DNA from: an uncultured bacterium
Lineage (GTDB): Bacteria; Cyanobacteriota; Vampirovibrionia; Gastranaerophilales; Gastranaerophilaceae
NCBI GenBank assembly: GCA_945833895.1
Contig: CAMAGQ010000034.1
Location: 1-14,112, forward strand
Length of the DNA: 14,112 nt
Direction of reading: 5' to 3'
Part shown: positions 5,737 through 13,510 of the stretch, piece by piece
Layout: every line of letters begins with the position of its first letter
Position numbering within the stretch: position 1 is the stretch's first letter
Program-made: the position numbers and the translations under genes
Notes under the pieces: model-generated
The model's input: the letters and a program-made list of their open reading frames with translations, nothing else
Database searches by the model: none
Told to the model about the DNA's origin: nothing

Positions 5737-7011
5737 ATGGAAAATAAAATTAAAATCGGACTAATTGGACTGGGAACGGTCGGAAGCGGTGTTTATAAAA
5801 CGCTTCAAAACTTTGATAACATTGAAATTGCAAAAATTGCAGTTAGAAATAAGAACAAAAAACGCAATATTGAGGGGCTTGATGAAAATATAATTACCGA
5901 TGACCCGTACGAAGTTGTGAACGACCCCGAAATACAGATTGTTACGGAACTTGTCGGCGGACTTGAACCCGCTTTGGATTTGATAAAAACCGCAATCAAA
6001 AACGGTAAGCATATTGTTACTGCCAACAAAGAACTTTTAGCAAAACACGGGGAAGAACTTTTTAAATTCGCCGAAGCAAACAACAAAGTTGTTCTGTATG
6101 AAGCCGCAATTGCAGGCGGGATCCCTCTAATTATGCCGATTAAGACAATTCTTGCAGGAAACAAAATCAACAAGATTAAGGCTATTCTTAACGGAACAAC
6201 CAACTATATTCTTACAAAAATGGACACTCAAGGAGCATCTTACGATGAAGTCTTGAAAGAAGCACAAGAATTAGGTTACGCGGAAGCCGATCCGACGGGT
6301 GATGTTGAGGGGTTTGATGCTGCGTATAAGGTTACAACCCTTGCGACCATTGCTTTTGGTAAGCGTATTAAAATCGACAACGTTTACCGTGAAGGGATTA
6401 CAAAAATCAGGGCAGAAGACATGCAAGCCGCAAATGAAATGGGGTATAAGATTAAGTTAATCGCCTCTGCTGAAATGGACGAAGATGGCAAAGCAGACGT
6501 AAGAGTTCACCCGATGCTTGTGCCATTAACCCAAACGCTTGCACATATCAATTACGTAACAAATGCCGTAAGTCTTTCGGGACATCCTGTCGGTGATGTG
6601 ACGTTGTCAGGGCCGGGTGCAGGTGAGTTCCCGACCGCAAGTTCGGTTGTCGGCGATATTCTTGCAATAGCATCCGAACTTGGTAAAACGGATTACCTGT
6701 TGCCAATGATGAGATGTCACCACAGCGAAAACGCACAAATGATTGATATTTCAGAAACGAAGAATAAATATTATCTTTCAATCACGGCACAAAACAGCAT
6801 GGGTGTAATCGGCAGAATAGGCAAGGCTTGCGAAGATAACAATATAAGTCTTGCAAGTATTGTACAAAAAGAGGTTTCCTCAGGCAAAGCCGCGATAATT
6901 ACGGTTATTACCGAGTTGTGCCGCGAAAAAGATATGCAAAAAGTTATAAATATCTTAAATAACGACAATGCAATAACCCAAGTTAACAGCCTGATAAGAG
7001 TACAAATATAA
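5737..7011 (+). CDS. hom: Homoserine dehydrogenase
   Basis: A 424-residue enzyme that reduces aspartate semialdehyde to homoserine with NAD(P)H, the branch point to threonine and methionine. Three parts are visible: a Rossmann domain with GLIGLGTVGSGV (8-19) and IVTANKELLAKHG (93-105, Lys98); the catalytic domain with EAAIAGGIPLI (122-132), LNGTTNYILTKM (151-162) and AEADPTGDVEGFDAAYK (183-198, with the acidic residues and the probable catalytic Lys198); and a C-terminal ACT domain (about 345-420, starting YYLSITAQNSMGVIGRI), usually the site of threonine feedback. The frame is open to 5689, but the family alignment starts at ATG 5737 (MENKIKIGLIGLGTVG) and a promoter occupies the space between. 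It is a single gene, convergent with the membrane protein gene that follows after 29 bases. Confidence 0.97.
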   Translation: MENKIKIGLIGLGTVGSGVYKTLQNFDNIEIAKIAVRNKNKKRNIEGLDENIITDDPYEVVNDPEIQIVTELVGGLEPALDLIKTAIKNGKHIVTANKELLAKHGEELFKFAEANNKVVLYEAAIAGGIPLIMPIKTILAGNKINKIKAILNGTTNYILTKMDTQGASYDEVLKEAQELGYAEADPTGDVEGFDAAYKVTTLATIAFGKRIKIDNVYREGITKIRAEDMQAANEMGYKIKLIASAEMDEDGKADVRVHPMLVPLTQTLAHINYVTNAVSLSGHPVGDVTLSGPGAGEFPTASSVVGDILAIASELGKTDYLLPMMRCHHSENAQMIDISETKNKYYLSITAQNSMGVIGRIGKACEDNNISLASIVQKEVSSGKAAIITVITELCREKDMQKVINILNNDNAITQVNSLIRVQI

Positions 7012-7014
7012 AGG

Positions 7015-7042
7015 AAATATATTTGGAAACCCGAATATATTT
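7015..7042 (+). terminator. Hairpin between hom and the convergent membrane protein gene
   Basis: AAATATATT (7015-7023) and AATATATTT (7034-7042) are a perfect inverted repeat. T-GG/CC-G inside extends the stem to 12 pairs on (+), with a G-U pair and loop AAAC. On (-) that pair becomes A-C, so it is better suited to ending hom. It overlaps the last two bases of the opposing stop codon. There is no long T run, so terminator strength is uncertain. Confidence 0.55.
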
Positions 7043-7838
7043 ACCCCTCGCGGGCTATGCCTGTTTGATAGCCCGGAACAACCAATGCCAGCGGAATTAC
7101 ACGACCTAACATTGAGCCAAATGCTGAATCCTCGTTCATCATTGATGTCGCAAGGCAAACATCGTCAACGTGAGGTGCAAAGTCCGTTGCTTTAATATTT
7201 CTCTCCATTTTCTTGTGATACAATTTATCATTTATAAAGTTAGAAACCTTGTTCCCAAGATAAATTCCTGTACCTAGAAACGCCAAAGTGCCGACAGCGT
7301 TAGGAATTTTTTGCGAAACTTTATTCAATACGGAAACCCACCGTCCTGTTTTATTTTTGATTTGAGGCATTGCACCTTCAATTTTATCCTGATATTTTGT
7401 GTATATTTCTGCACCCGCTGCGACGCAACCGACAGGAACAAGAACATTACCTAGCATCTGGTTCAAAACTTCTCTTTTCTTTTGTTTCAAATTCGGTTTG
7501 TCAACAATCGCACCGCCAATGAAACCGCCCAGAATAGAACCTGCTGCAAGTGCTATAATTTGCGGAGCTTTGAATTGAATAGCGTTATCCTTAGGTTTAT
7601 ATTTGAATATCGCCCAATCTTTTACAGGAGTTTTCATAATCTTAGCAGGATTTAGTGAAAATCCTTTATGCAGTGCCAGTCCTGTCAGCACCGTTCCAAC
7701 ACCGGCAGCAGAACTTGCAAGAATAACCCCTTTTTGCTTTTTGGTCAAAGGTTGTTGTTCTTGTTTTACTTGAGTACCTGTACTTACTGCACTATGTTTG
7801 TAATAGTTAATGTCGTATGTCGGAAATTGACTAATCAT
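7041..7838 (-). CDS. Membrane protein of unknown function
   Basis: I do not recognise the family. From ATG 7838 (GGAG six bases upstream) it has 265 residues; a longer start at 7874 lacks this signal. A polar N-terminal tail (1-36, many Gln/Lys/Tyr) is followed by about four or five Gly/Ala-rich hydrophobic segments: 37-58, 91-112, 129-147, 180-197 and 240-256. Basic loops (KPNLKQKKRE 114-123; YHKKMERNIK 207-216) separate them. Short Gly-rich helices such as AAGSILGGFIGGA recall glycine-zipper membrane helices, but this alone does not name a function. The acidic stretch PHVDDVC (222-228) precedes the last segment. It is divergent from the 512-residue membrane protein at 8092, with which it shares the 250-base upstream region; a joint role is possible but unproven. 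Confidence 0.75.
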   Translation of the reverse strand: MISQFPTYDINYYKHSAVSTGTQVKQEQQPLTKKQKGVILASSAAGVGTVLTGLALHKGFSLNPAKIMKTPVKDWAIFKYKPKDNAIQFKAPQIIALAAGSILGGFIGGAIVDKPNLKQKKREVLNQMLGNVLVPVGCVAAGAEIYTKYQDKIEGAMPQIKNKTGRWVSVLNKVSQKIPNAVGTLAFLGTGIYLGNKVSNFINDKLYHKKMERNIKATDFAPHVDDVCLATSMMNEDSAFGSMLGRVIPLALVVPGYQTGIAREG

Positions 7839-8091
7839 AAATTTCTCCACTACGATTATATTAAAAACAAACATAAATTTAATTGCTATTTGTGCAATGT
7901 TAAATTTAATATTTGTAACATAAGGTGAAATTTTCGGTATTCTAATCGCAAAGGTCAGGTGTAACAGTGCTGAACAAAGTTTACTAACAAGTGTATTTTT
8001 GACTATATATGTAACAAAATATTACTTTTTCTATTGCACTACGCAAATTTTTATTTTACGTGTTTTATAAGAAACGGAAGAAATGTAATCT

Positions 8092-9630
8092 ATGTCAATA
8101 AAGCCAATAAATATACCAATAGCAAATACACACATGCCTATGGCAAGAAACTTCGTATCAAAGATGGCAAGCGACGGTTTTTTGCCGGTAATTGCACTTG
8201 AAGCATTTGTTGAAGCAGGCAGAACTTATCAGGCATATCAAAGAGGCGGTTTTGACGAAGCGAGAGAAAGGATTACAGAAGAGTTTTCGGGGGCTGTATT
8301 TTGGCTTGGCGGTGTAACCGCATTGAATTATGTTTTTGAAAAAATCGGACAAAAATTACTCAAACTTCCTAACAAAATGGTTGATATTGCAAGCGATGAT
8401 GTTCGTAACCCTCTTGACAACTATCTTGATAAAGAACTTACTAAAGACGGTGCGAAAATTCTTGAAAAAACAATGGCTAAGTTCAAATTTGTCAAAGTTA
8501 TTTCAAGTATTCTTCTTGCCAATGCCTTTATTGGTTTTGGTTTGCCGAAGATAAATCAGGCAATCACCCGTTCTTACCACAAAAAACAAGATACAGAACA
8601 GCCACAAGATACCTTTGTAAATAACAATAAACCGTTTATTTCAAAACCGTCTATTGAAACATTTGGAATGTCAAAAGAAGAAAAAGATAAACAAAAATCG
8701 GTATCTTTCGGTATCAATTTGCTGGCGATTGCGAATAAATTTGAAAGTGACAGAAATTACAAACTACTTTCTGTTGATGCGGGAACTGCTTCAGGCAGAG
8801 CGATTTCGGCAAGAAACGACGATGAAAGAATTGAAATTCTGTTCAGAGATTTGAGTTCAATTTACTTCTATATGTTCAATATGCCAAATATCAATACTTG
8901 GTTGAATAAGATTGAACAGAACGGAAACGGTTCAAGATTAGACCCTGTATCCGCTGAATTTTCAACTAAATACATGGAACAATACCTGATAAGCAAAGGT
9001 TCTCCAAGAGTTTCAATTGATGAATTTGCAAACGATATGCTTGGCAAACAGCAAGAATTACCGAAATCACTTGAAGGTAAATTTGAAGGTAAGAATATTA
9101 AAATAATATCTCTTGATAAATTCAAAGAGGAATTAAAGGCACTTGTTCCTGCGGACGAATTGAAAACATTTGAACAAACAGCCGAAGAAATGTCGAAACT
9201 TCAACCTGAATTAAGAGGCAGAAGAATATTGACTGCAGGTCAGGTGAAAGATATTCTGAACGGCGGACATATTAATGACCCTAAATTCTTGCAGGAATTC
9301 TTCAAGAACAGATTTGGCAAGAAGTTTGCAAAATCATACACATATATTGCACAAAACGACTTAGACAAATATAAACAAGAATTGATAGATTACGTAAATA
9401 CAGTGATAGAAACCGCTAAGAAATCGAACGCAAGTGAAATTACAGAAAAATTACTTCATAAGGTATCGAATAAAAACTTGAGAATGAATGCGTTGAACTG
9501 GGGTTCAGGATTTGCAATATCGGCACTGTTCTTGTCAACATTAATACCGAAAATGCAATACTTGATAACAAAACTCAGAACAGGCTCATCTGATTTCCCA
9601 GGAACAGAGGAATATAGAAAAGCGAGTTAA
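8092..9630 (+). CDS. Large membrane-anchored protein of unknown function
   Basis: The 512 residues match no family I know. Three hydrophobic segments are visible: about 66-83 (SGAVFWLGGVTALNYVFE), 134-153 (VKVISSILLANAFIGFGLPK) and 470-488 (GSGFAISALFLSTLIPK). Between the second and third lies a hydrophilic, mostly helical domain of about 310 residues, rich in Lys/Glu/Asn, with a Gly-rich patch SVDAGTASGRAISARNDDE (227-245) and a Gln/Asn-rich stretch near 168-180. The helical domain would sit on one side of the membrane, held by the N-terminal pair and the C-terminal helix. The GGAAG-like run at 8076-8080 is 11 bases before the ATG, a loose but usable spacing. There is no signal peptide. The opposite neighbour at 7838 is also an unknown membrane protein; the biotin genes start 77 bases after it. 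Confidence 0.8.
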   Translation: MSIKPINIPIANTHMPMARNFVSKMASDGFLPVIALEAFVEAGRTYQAYQRGGFDEARERITEEFSGAVFWLGGVTALNYVFEKIGQKLLKLPNKMVDIASDDVRNPLDNYLDKELTKDGAKILEKTMAKFKFVKVISSILLANAFIGFGLPKINQAITRSYHKKQDTEQPQDTFVNNNKPFISKPSIETFGMSKEEKDKQKSVSFGINLLAIANKFESDRNYKLLSVDAGTASGRAISARNDDERIEILFRDLSSIYFYMFNMPNINTWLNKIEQNGNGSRLDPVSAEFSTKYMEQYLISKGSPRVSIDEFANDMLGKQQELPKSLEGKFEGKNIKIISLDKFKEELKALVPADELKTFEQTAEEMSKLQPELRGRRILTAGQVKDILNGGHINDPKFLQEFFKNRFGKKFAKSYTYIAQNDLDKYKQELIDYVNTVIETAKKSNASEITEKLLHKVSNKNLRMNALNWGSGFAISALFLSTLIPKMQYLITKLRTGSSDFPGTEEYRKAS

Positions 9631-9707
9631 AATTCGATTTCTAAAAGATTACGCAACATACACACATTGTACAGATTATTGAAGTTGGGCGGTGTTTGTA
9701 ATAGATT

Positions 9708-10856
9708 ATGGATATGTACGAGGATTACGAAAATATACTGACTGAATTAAAAACGCATTCCCACTTTAGAGATTTAAAAGATTTTTCTGACAAGGATGAA
9801 AAATACATTTACTACAGGGGGAAAAAGTTACTCAATTTGTCGTCAAACAATTACCTGAATTTTGCAGACAACAAGTCATTAACGCAAGAATTTTTGGAAC
9901 AGATCGGGTGCAAATATTCTTTTGGCAGTGCGTCCGCAAGGCTTTTGACGGGAACTCTTCCTGTTTATAAGGAATTGGAAACCCTTCTGGCGGATTTATA
10001 TGGCAAAGAAGCCTGTTTATTATATAACAGCGGATACCACGCAAATATCGGTATCTCAAGTGCTTTGAACAAAAAAGGTGACATTATTTTTTCTGATAAG
10101 TTAAACCATGCCAGTATAATCGACGGGATGCAGCTTTCACAGGGAAAATTTTTCAGATTTCCGCATAATGATATGGATGCTTTGGAAAAACTTTTGATAA
10201 GGGAGCGTGAAAATTACAAAAACGCATTTATTGTCACGGAAAGCGTATTTTCAATGGACGGCGATATTTCAGACCTTAGAAAAATTGTTGAACTCAAGAA
10301 AAAATACGATTGCGGGCTAATTATTGACGAGGCACACGCATTTGGTGTGTTTGGTGAAAAAGGGCTTGGTGTGGCGGAAGTTCTGGGGTTGATTGATGAT
10401 GTTGATTTAATCGTCGGAACTTTCGGCAAGGCTGTAGGTTCAATGGGGGCTTTTGTTACGGGTTCAAGAACGCTTATTGACTATCTTATAAACAAATCAC
10501 GCTCGTTTATTTTTTCAACTGCGCTCCCGCCTGTAAATATCGCGTTTACAAAGTGGATTATAGAAACGCAGATTTCGAAAACCTTGCAAAAACGCAGGAG
10601 AATGCTTGAAATTGCAAAGAGTATGGGAAGTTCAAGCCATATAATTCCTGTTATTGTCGGGGAAAACAAAGATACCGTCGATTTGTGCGAAGTTCTTTTT
10701 CATAACGGGTATTTCACACTGCCGATACGCCCGCCGACCGTGCCTGCGGGAACTTCACGTTTAAGACTTTCTTTAACCTGTGAGATTGAAGAAAGCGAAC
10801 TTGCCGTATTAAAGGAGAAAATTCATGAAAACCTGCTGGTTAAACAAGCAAAATAA
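9708..10856 (+). CDS. bioF: 8-amino-7-oxononanoate synthase (BioF)
   Basis: A PLP enzyme of the alpha-oxoamine synthase family, 382 residues, that joins pimeloyl-ACP/CoA with alanine to make 7-keto-8-aminopelargonate in biotin synthesis. Motifs in order: LSSNNYLNFA (44-53), GSASARLLTGT (73-83), LYNSGYHANIG (105-115), DKLNHASIIDG (130-140, His134 stacking on PLP), TESVFSMDGD (177-186), IIDEAHAFGVFG (205-216, Asp207 and His210) and GTFGKAVGSMGA (237-248) with the PLP Lys241. RPPTVPAGTSRLRLSL (341-356) closes the active site. No Shine-Dalgarno is obvious before ATG 9708 or ATG 9714. TTGAAG (9679) and TAGATT (9702) could be a promoter giving a leaderless start at 9714. The last 32 bases overlap bioG, which has its own ribosome-binding site inside bioF. 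Confidence 0.93.
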   Translation: MDMYEDYENILTELKTHSHFRDLKDFSDKDEKYIYYRGKKLLNLSSNNYLNFADNKSLTQEFLEQIGCKYSFGSASARLLTGTLPVYKELETLLADLYGKEACLLYNSGYHANIGISSALNKKGDIIFSDKLNHASIIDGMQLSQGKFFRFPHNDMDALEKLLIRERENYKNAFIVTESVFSMDGDISDLRKIVELKKKYDCGLIIDEAHAFGVFGEKGLGVAEVLGLIDDVDLIVGTFGKAVGSMGAFVTGSRTLIDYLINKSRSFIFSTALPPVNIAFTKWIIETQISKTLQKRRRMLEIAKSMGSSSHIIPVIVGENKDTVDLCEVLFHNGYFTLPIRPPTVPAGTSRLRLSLTCEIEESELAVLKEKIHENLLVKQAK

Positions 10857-11502
10857 TAAGAATTTAATAGTATTTTTTGCAGGCTGGAGTTTTGACAGTC
10901 AGCCGTTTTGCGATTTTTGCAGCGGTGAAAATTGTGATATTTTAATGGCTTATGATTACAATTCTATGGAAATTCCGCAAGAATTGATCGACTTACAAGG
11001 TTACGCCAATAAAACTCTTATCGGGTGGTCTATGGGAGTTTTTGTCGCGTATCAAAACCGAAAACTTTTTGGAGATTTTGATTGCAAAATTGCAATAAAC
11101 GGTACGGTTACACCTGTTGATGATAATTTCGGAATACCTGTTAAAATCTTTGAATTGACTCTAAAACACGCAGAAACAGGCTTAAGGGGTAAATTTTACA
11201 AAAATGTTTTTCAAACGCAGGAAGAATTTGAAAAATACCAACTTCACCCTGTGTTGCGGAGTATAGAAAACAGAGTTGCGGAACTTGAAAGTCTTTATGC
11301 TCAAATAAAACAACTTTCTAATGAAGAATACGAAAAATTTTATGACTGTGCGATAGTTTGTGAAAGTGACAAAATTATTCCTCCTGCAAACCAAAAAGCA
11401 AGTCACGATAAGAACAATATTCCAGTTATCAGTTTGCCTTACGGGCATTGTCCTTTTTACAGGTTTTCAAAGTGGGATGAAATTATTGAATTATGCCGAT
11501 AG
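10825..11502 (+). CDS. bioG: Pimeloyl-ACP methyl ester esterase BioG (DUF452 family)
   Basis: A 225-residue alpha/beta-hydrolase of the BioG type, which replaces BioH in many bacteria. It removes the methyl group from pimeloyl-ACP methyl ester, ending the disguised-substrate stage started by BioC. LIVFFAGWSFDSQPF (14-28) is the typical DUF452 opening. LIGWSMGVFVA (65-75) holds the nucleophile Ser69, VCESDKIIPP (178-187) the likely Asp182, and LPYGHCPFY (204-212) the His208. INGTVTPVDDNFGIP (91-105) is another family landmark. A clean AAAGGAG at 10811-10817 lies seven bases before ATG 10825, inside the end of bioF. The position between bioF and bioC supports the call. Function is cytoplasmic. 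Confidence 0.92.
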   Translation: MKTCWLNKQNNKNLIVFFAGWSFDSQPFCDFCSGENCDILMAYDYNSMEIPQELIDLQGYANKTLIGWSMGVFVAYQNRKLFGDFDCKIAINGTVTPVDDNFGIPVKIFELTLKHAETGLRGKFYKNVFQTQEEFEKYQLHPVLRSIENRVAELESLYAQIKQLSNEEYEKFYDCAIVCESDKIIPPANQKASHDKNNIPVISLPYGHCPFYRFSKWDEIIELCR

Positions 11503-12260
11503 ATTTTAAGCACGTAAAAAAACAATTTGAAAAAAGTATGGCTGACTACGACAAAAACGCCGTGGTACAAGAGATTATGGCAACAAAAATGGTAACAAAT
11601 TTGTCAAAAATTTCAACAAATTTTGAAAATATTCTTGAAATCGGTACTGGTACGGGGCTTTTGACAAAACACATCTTGAAAAATTGCAAATGCCAACGCT
11701 ATTGCGGAAATGATATTGTTGAAAAGTCAAAGGTTTACCTCAAAAAAATAATTCCCGATGCCGATTTTATCTGCGGAAACGCAATAAAGGTAAAGTTTGA
11801 GCGGAAATTTGATTTAATCATTTCAAACGCCGTTTTTCAGTGGTTTGAAAATACGGAAAAATTATTCGCTACTTTAAAATCTAATATGAAAAATGGCGGA
11901 CTTCTTGCATTTTCAACATTTTCGCCTGATAATTTCCGTGAAATAACCGAACTTACAGGACTTTCGCTAAAATACAAATCCGAAAACGAACTTGTGGAAA
12001 TCTTAAAATCTAACGGGTTTGAGGTTTTGTATGACGAAGAGTTTGAGGAACAACTTGAGTTCAATTCGCCTTTGGAACTTCTTGCACACATGAAAAAAAC
12101 GGGGGTAAATTCGCTCTCTGACAAGACTTGGACTGTAAAACACATCAAAACTTTTTGCGATGAATACTCAAAAAAATATCAAAAACCAATTTTAACCTAT
12201 TCACCAATCATAATAATTGCGAGGTTAAATTCCAATCCAGTTAATGCTTCCAAGAATTAA
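11493..12260 (+). CDS. bioC: Malonyl-ACP O-methyltransferase (BioC)
   Basis: A class I SAM methyltransferase of 255 residues. BioC methylates malonyl-ACP so that fatty-acid enzymes can extend it to the pimeloyl ester. FKHVKKQFEKSMADYDKNAVVQ (5-26) is the characteristic BioC N-terminus. ILEIGTGTGLLTKHIL (47-62) is the SAM motif I, FDLIISNAVFQWFEN (106-120) the acidic/aromatic motif typical of BioC, and NGGLLAFSTFSPDNFREI (134-151) the following strand. FNSPLELLAHMKKTGVNSL (190-208) is a further BioC landmark. It starts ten bases inside bioG with no clear Shine-Dalgarno, so it is probably made by translational coupling. Its 3' end overlaps the convergent chromate transporter gene by 36 bases, covering the last eleven residues, which are outside the conserved domain. 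Confidence 0.93.
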   Translation: MPIDFKHVKKQFEKSMADYDKNAVVQEIMATKMVTNLSKISTNFENILEIGTGTGLLTKHILKNCKCQRYCGNDIVEKSKVYLKKIIPDADFICGNAIKVKFERKFDLIISNAVFQWFENTEKLFATLKSNMKNGGLLAFSTFSPDNFREITELTGLSLKYKSENELVEILKSNGFEVLYDEEFEEQLEFNSPLELLAHMKKTGVNSLSDKTWTVKHIKTFCDEYSKKYQKPILTYSPIIIIARLNSNPVNASKN

Positions 12261-12761
12261 TCCCGCAACTGCTGATATTCCAAGGTAAAACAGCGGGTCT
12301 AATTTTTTGATAAAACTTAAAATTATTAACAGGATTAATAATAAAGTTCCGAACAGATACAGATTTGACGTGAATATCAACTTAATCCCGACAGAGGATA
12401 AAAGAGCACAACCGGCAGGTTTTAGACTTTTTACTGCACTTTTAACGAATCGATTTGTCTTGAATTTTTCAAGCGTTTTGGAAACGATTGTGACAATGAT
12501 AAAAGAAGGCAATACTACTGCGGTTGTCGCAAGCATTGAACCAATAATTCCCGCACTGTTAAACCCTGCAAAAGTTGCAACATTCACCCCGACAGGACCG
12601 GGGGTGATTGATGAAATCGCAAGCATATTGGTTAATTCAGACGTTGTGAACCAGTGAAATTTGTCTGCAATTACGTACAAAAACGGCAAAGTTGCATATC
12701 CGCCTCCAAAAGAAAATATTCCGATTTGAAAAAATTGCCAGAAAAGTTGCAAATATATCAT
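12225..12761 (-). CDS. Chromate transporter family subunit (short-chain CHR), second gene
   Basis: A 178-residue CHR-family half protein with about six membrane segments. The family signature is strong: FSFGGGYATLPFL (16-28) and AISSITPGPVGVNVATFAGF (48-67), the Pro-Gly-Pro loop of the CHR domain. SFIKKLDPLFYLGISAVAGLILG (149-171) forms the last helix. Short-chain members work as pairs with opposite membrane topology; characterised pairs export chromate, though the natural substrate of most family members is untested. ATG 12761 overlaps the TGA of the partner gene (ATGA), with AAGGCGG shortly before it, so the two are co-translated. The 3' end overlaps bioC. Confidence 0.9.
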   Translation of the reverse strand: MIYLQLFWQFFQIGIFSFGGGYATLPFLYVIADKFHWFTTSELTNMLAISSITPGPVGVNVATFAGFNSAGIIGSMLATTAVVLPSFIIVTIVSKTLEKFKTNRFVKSAVKSLKPAGCALLSSVGIKLIFTSNLYLFGTLLLILLIILSFIKKLDPLFYLGISAVAGLILGSINWIGI

Positions 12762-13321
12762 TTACTGCCGCCTTTCGCAATTTTTCTATCTTCAAACACC
12801 TGACGTACAATCCCTGAAACAAGTGCAAATATTACAATTACAGGAAGCGGAATTTTCCCGCACAGAGCCGAAATTAAACATAAAAGATAAATCACGGCGG
12901 TAAACTTATCAGTAACCGATTTTATCCACATTTCTTTTACGGCAAGGAACAATAGAACGATTACTCCAATGCCGACACCCCAGAATATATGCTGAACAAC
13001 GGGAATATTAACAATCCCGATAAAAATGTATGCAAGTAATATAATTGCGACAAAAGCAGGTAAAATCATTCCCGTAACAGCAGCGATTGCCCCCTTTGTA
13101 CCAAGTAGTTTTCTGCCCGTAAATATGGCGGTATTTGCTGCGATAATCCCCGGTAAAGCCGCCCCGAGTGCATAATACTCACAAAGTTCTTCTGAGGTAA
13201 TCCACTTTTTCTTTTCGACCAGTTCCGAGGTTAACAACGGCAAAATTACGTATCCGCCGCCAAGAAGCATTGTTCCAACCTTGAAAAAAGTTTTGAATAT
13301 TGAGTAAAAATTTTTATCCAT
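12758..13321 (-). CDS. Chromate transporter family subunit (short-chain CHR), first gene
   Basis: A 187-residue CHR half protein. It keeps MLLGGGYVILPLL (18-30) and ALGAALPGIIAANTAIFTGR (51-70), the counterpart of the partner's loop but with Leu-Pro-Gly in place of Pro-Gly-Pro. Hydrophobic segments follow at about 76-104, 110-129, 141-154 and 159-172. The C-terminal tail is basic. Together with the overlapping second gene it should form a heteromeric inner-membrane carrier for chromate or another oxyanion. GGAG lies about 12 bases before ATG 13321. The upstream region shared with rpsH contains a TGTA-N8-TACA palindrome centred 50 bases before the start. Chromate resistance is an inference from the family, not shown here. 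Confidence 0.9.
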   Translation of the reverse strand: MDKNFYSIFKTFFKVGTMLLGGGYVILPLLTSELVEKKKWITSEELCEYYALGAALPGIIAANTAIFTGRKLLGTKGAIAAVTGMILPAFVAIILLAYIFIGIVNIPVVQHIFWGVGIGVIVLLFLAVKEMWIKSVTDKFTAVIYLLCLISALCGKIPLPVIVIFALVSGIVRQVFEDRKIAKGGSK

Positions 13322-13362
13322 ACCAATATTTTACTCCATAAAACTCCATCAAAAAACTATCT

Positions 13363-13394
13363 TTGTAAATATTGTTACAGAACATGATTTACAA
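13363..13394. promoter_or_regulatory. 32-bp dyad with an NtcA/CRP-type box
   Basis: TTGTAAAT (13363-13370) and ATTTACAA (13387-13394) are a perfect inverted repeat with a 16-base spacer; TGTT/AACA (13373-13376/13381-13384) share the same centre. Within it, 13364-13379 reads TGTAA-N6-TTACA, which fits the cyanobacterial NtcA consensus GTA-N8-TAC. It lies 42 bases before the chromate transporter start (-) and about 180 before rpsH (+). A (+) promoter could follow: TTTACA (13388-13393), 17 bases, AATAAT (13411-13416). Confidence 0.4.
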
Positions 13395-13434
13395 GAAAAA
13401 GTTTTCGTGTAATAATAATTGTACAGTTCCAGAC

Positions 13435-13510
13435 TGCCGAAGTACGTTTCGGGGAAAGCAAAATTTAGTACAAATTCTGTTTTCCACAATGAAGCAAAAT
13501 TCATTCGGCA
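13435..13510 (+). promoter_or_regulatory. Possible alternative hairpins in the rpsH leader
   Basis: CCGAA (13437-13441) can pair locally with TTCGG (13448-13452), or, as TGCCGAA (13435-13441), with TTCGGCA (13504-13510). The two are mutually exclusive. AAGCAAAATT is also repeated directly at 13456-13465 and 13492-13501. The stretch is non-coding and would be the 5' leader if transcription starts near 13423. Confidence 0.25.

Noticed and set aside
7668..7928. (+) open frame of 86 residues opposite the Gly-rich membrane protein
   Set aside because: Antisense to a better-supported gene, Cys/His-rich by chance, no Shine-Dalgarno.
9661..9707. Biotin repressor (BirA) operator before bioF
   Set aside because: Only TTGTAC and TTTGTAA in the same orientation are present; the inverted TTGTAAACC/GGTTTACAA arrangement is missing.
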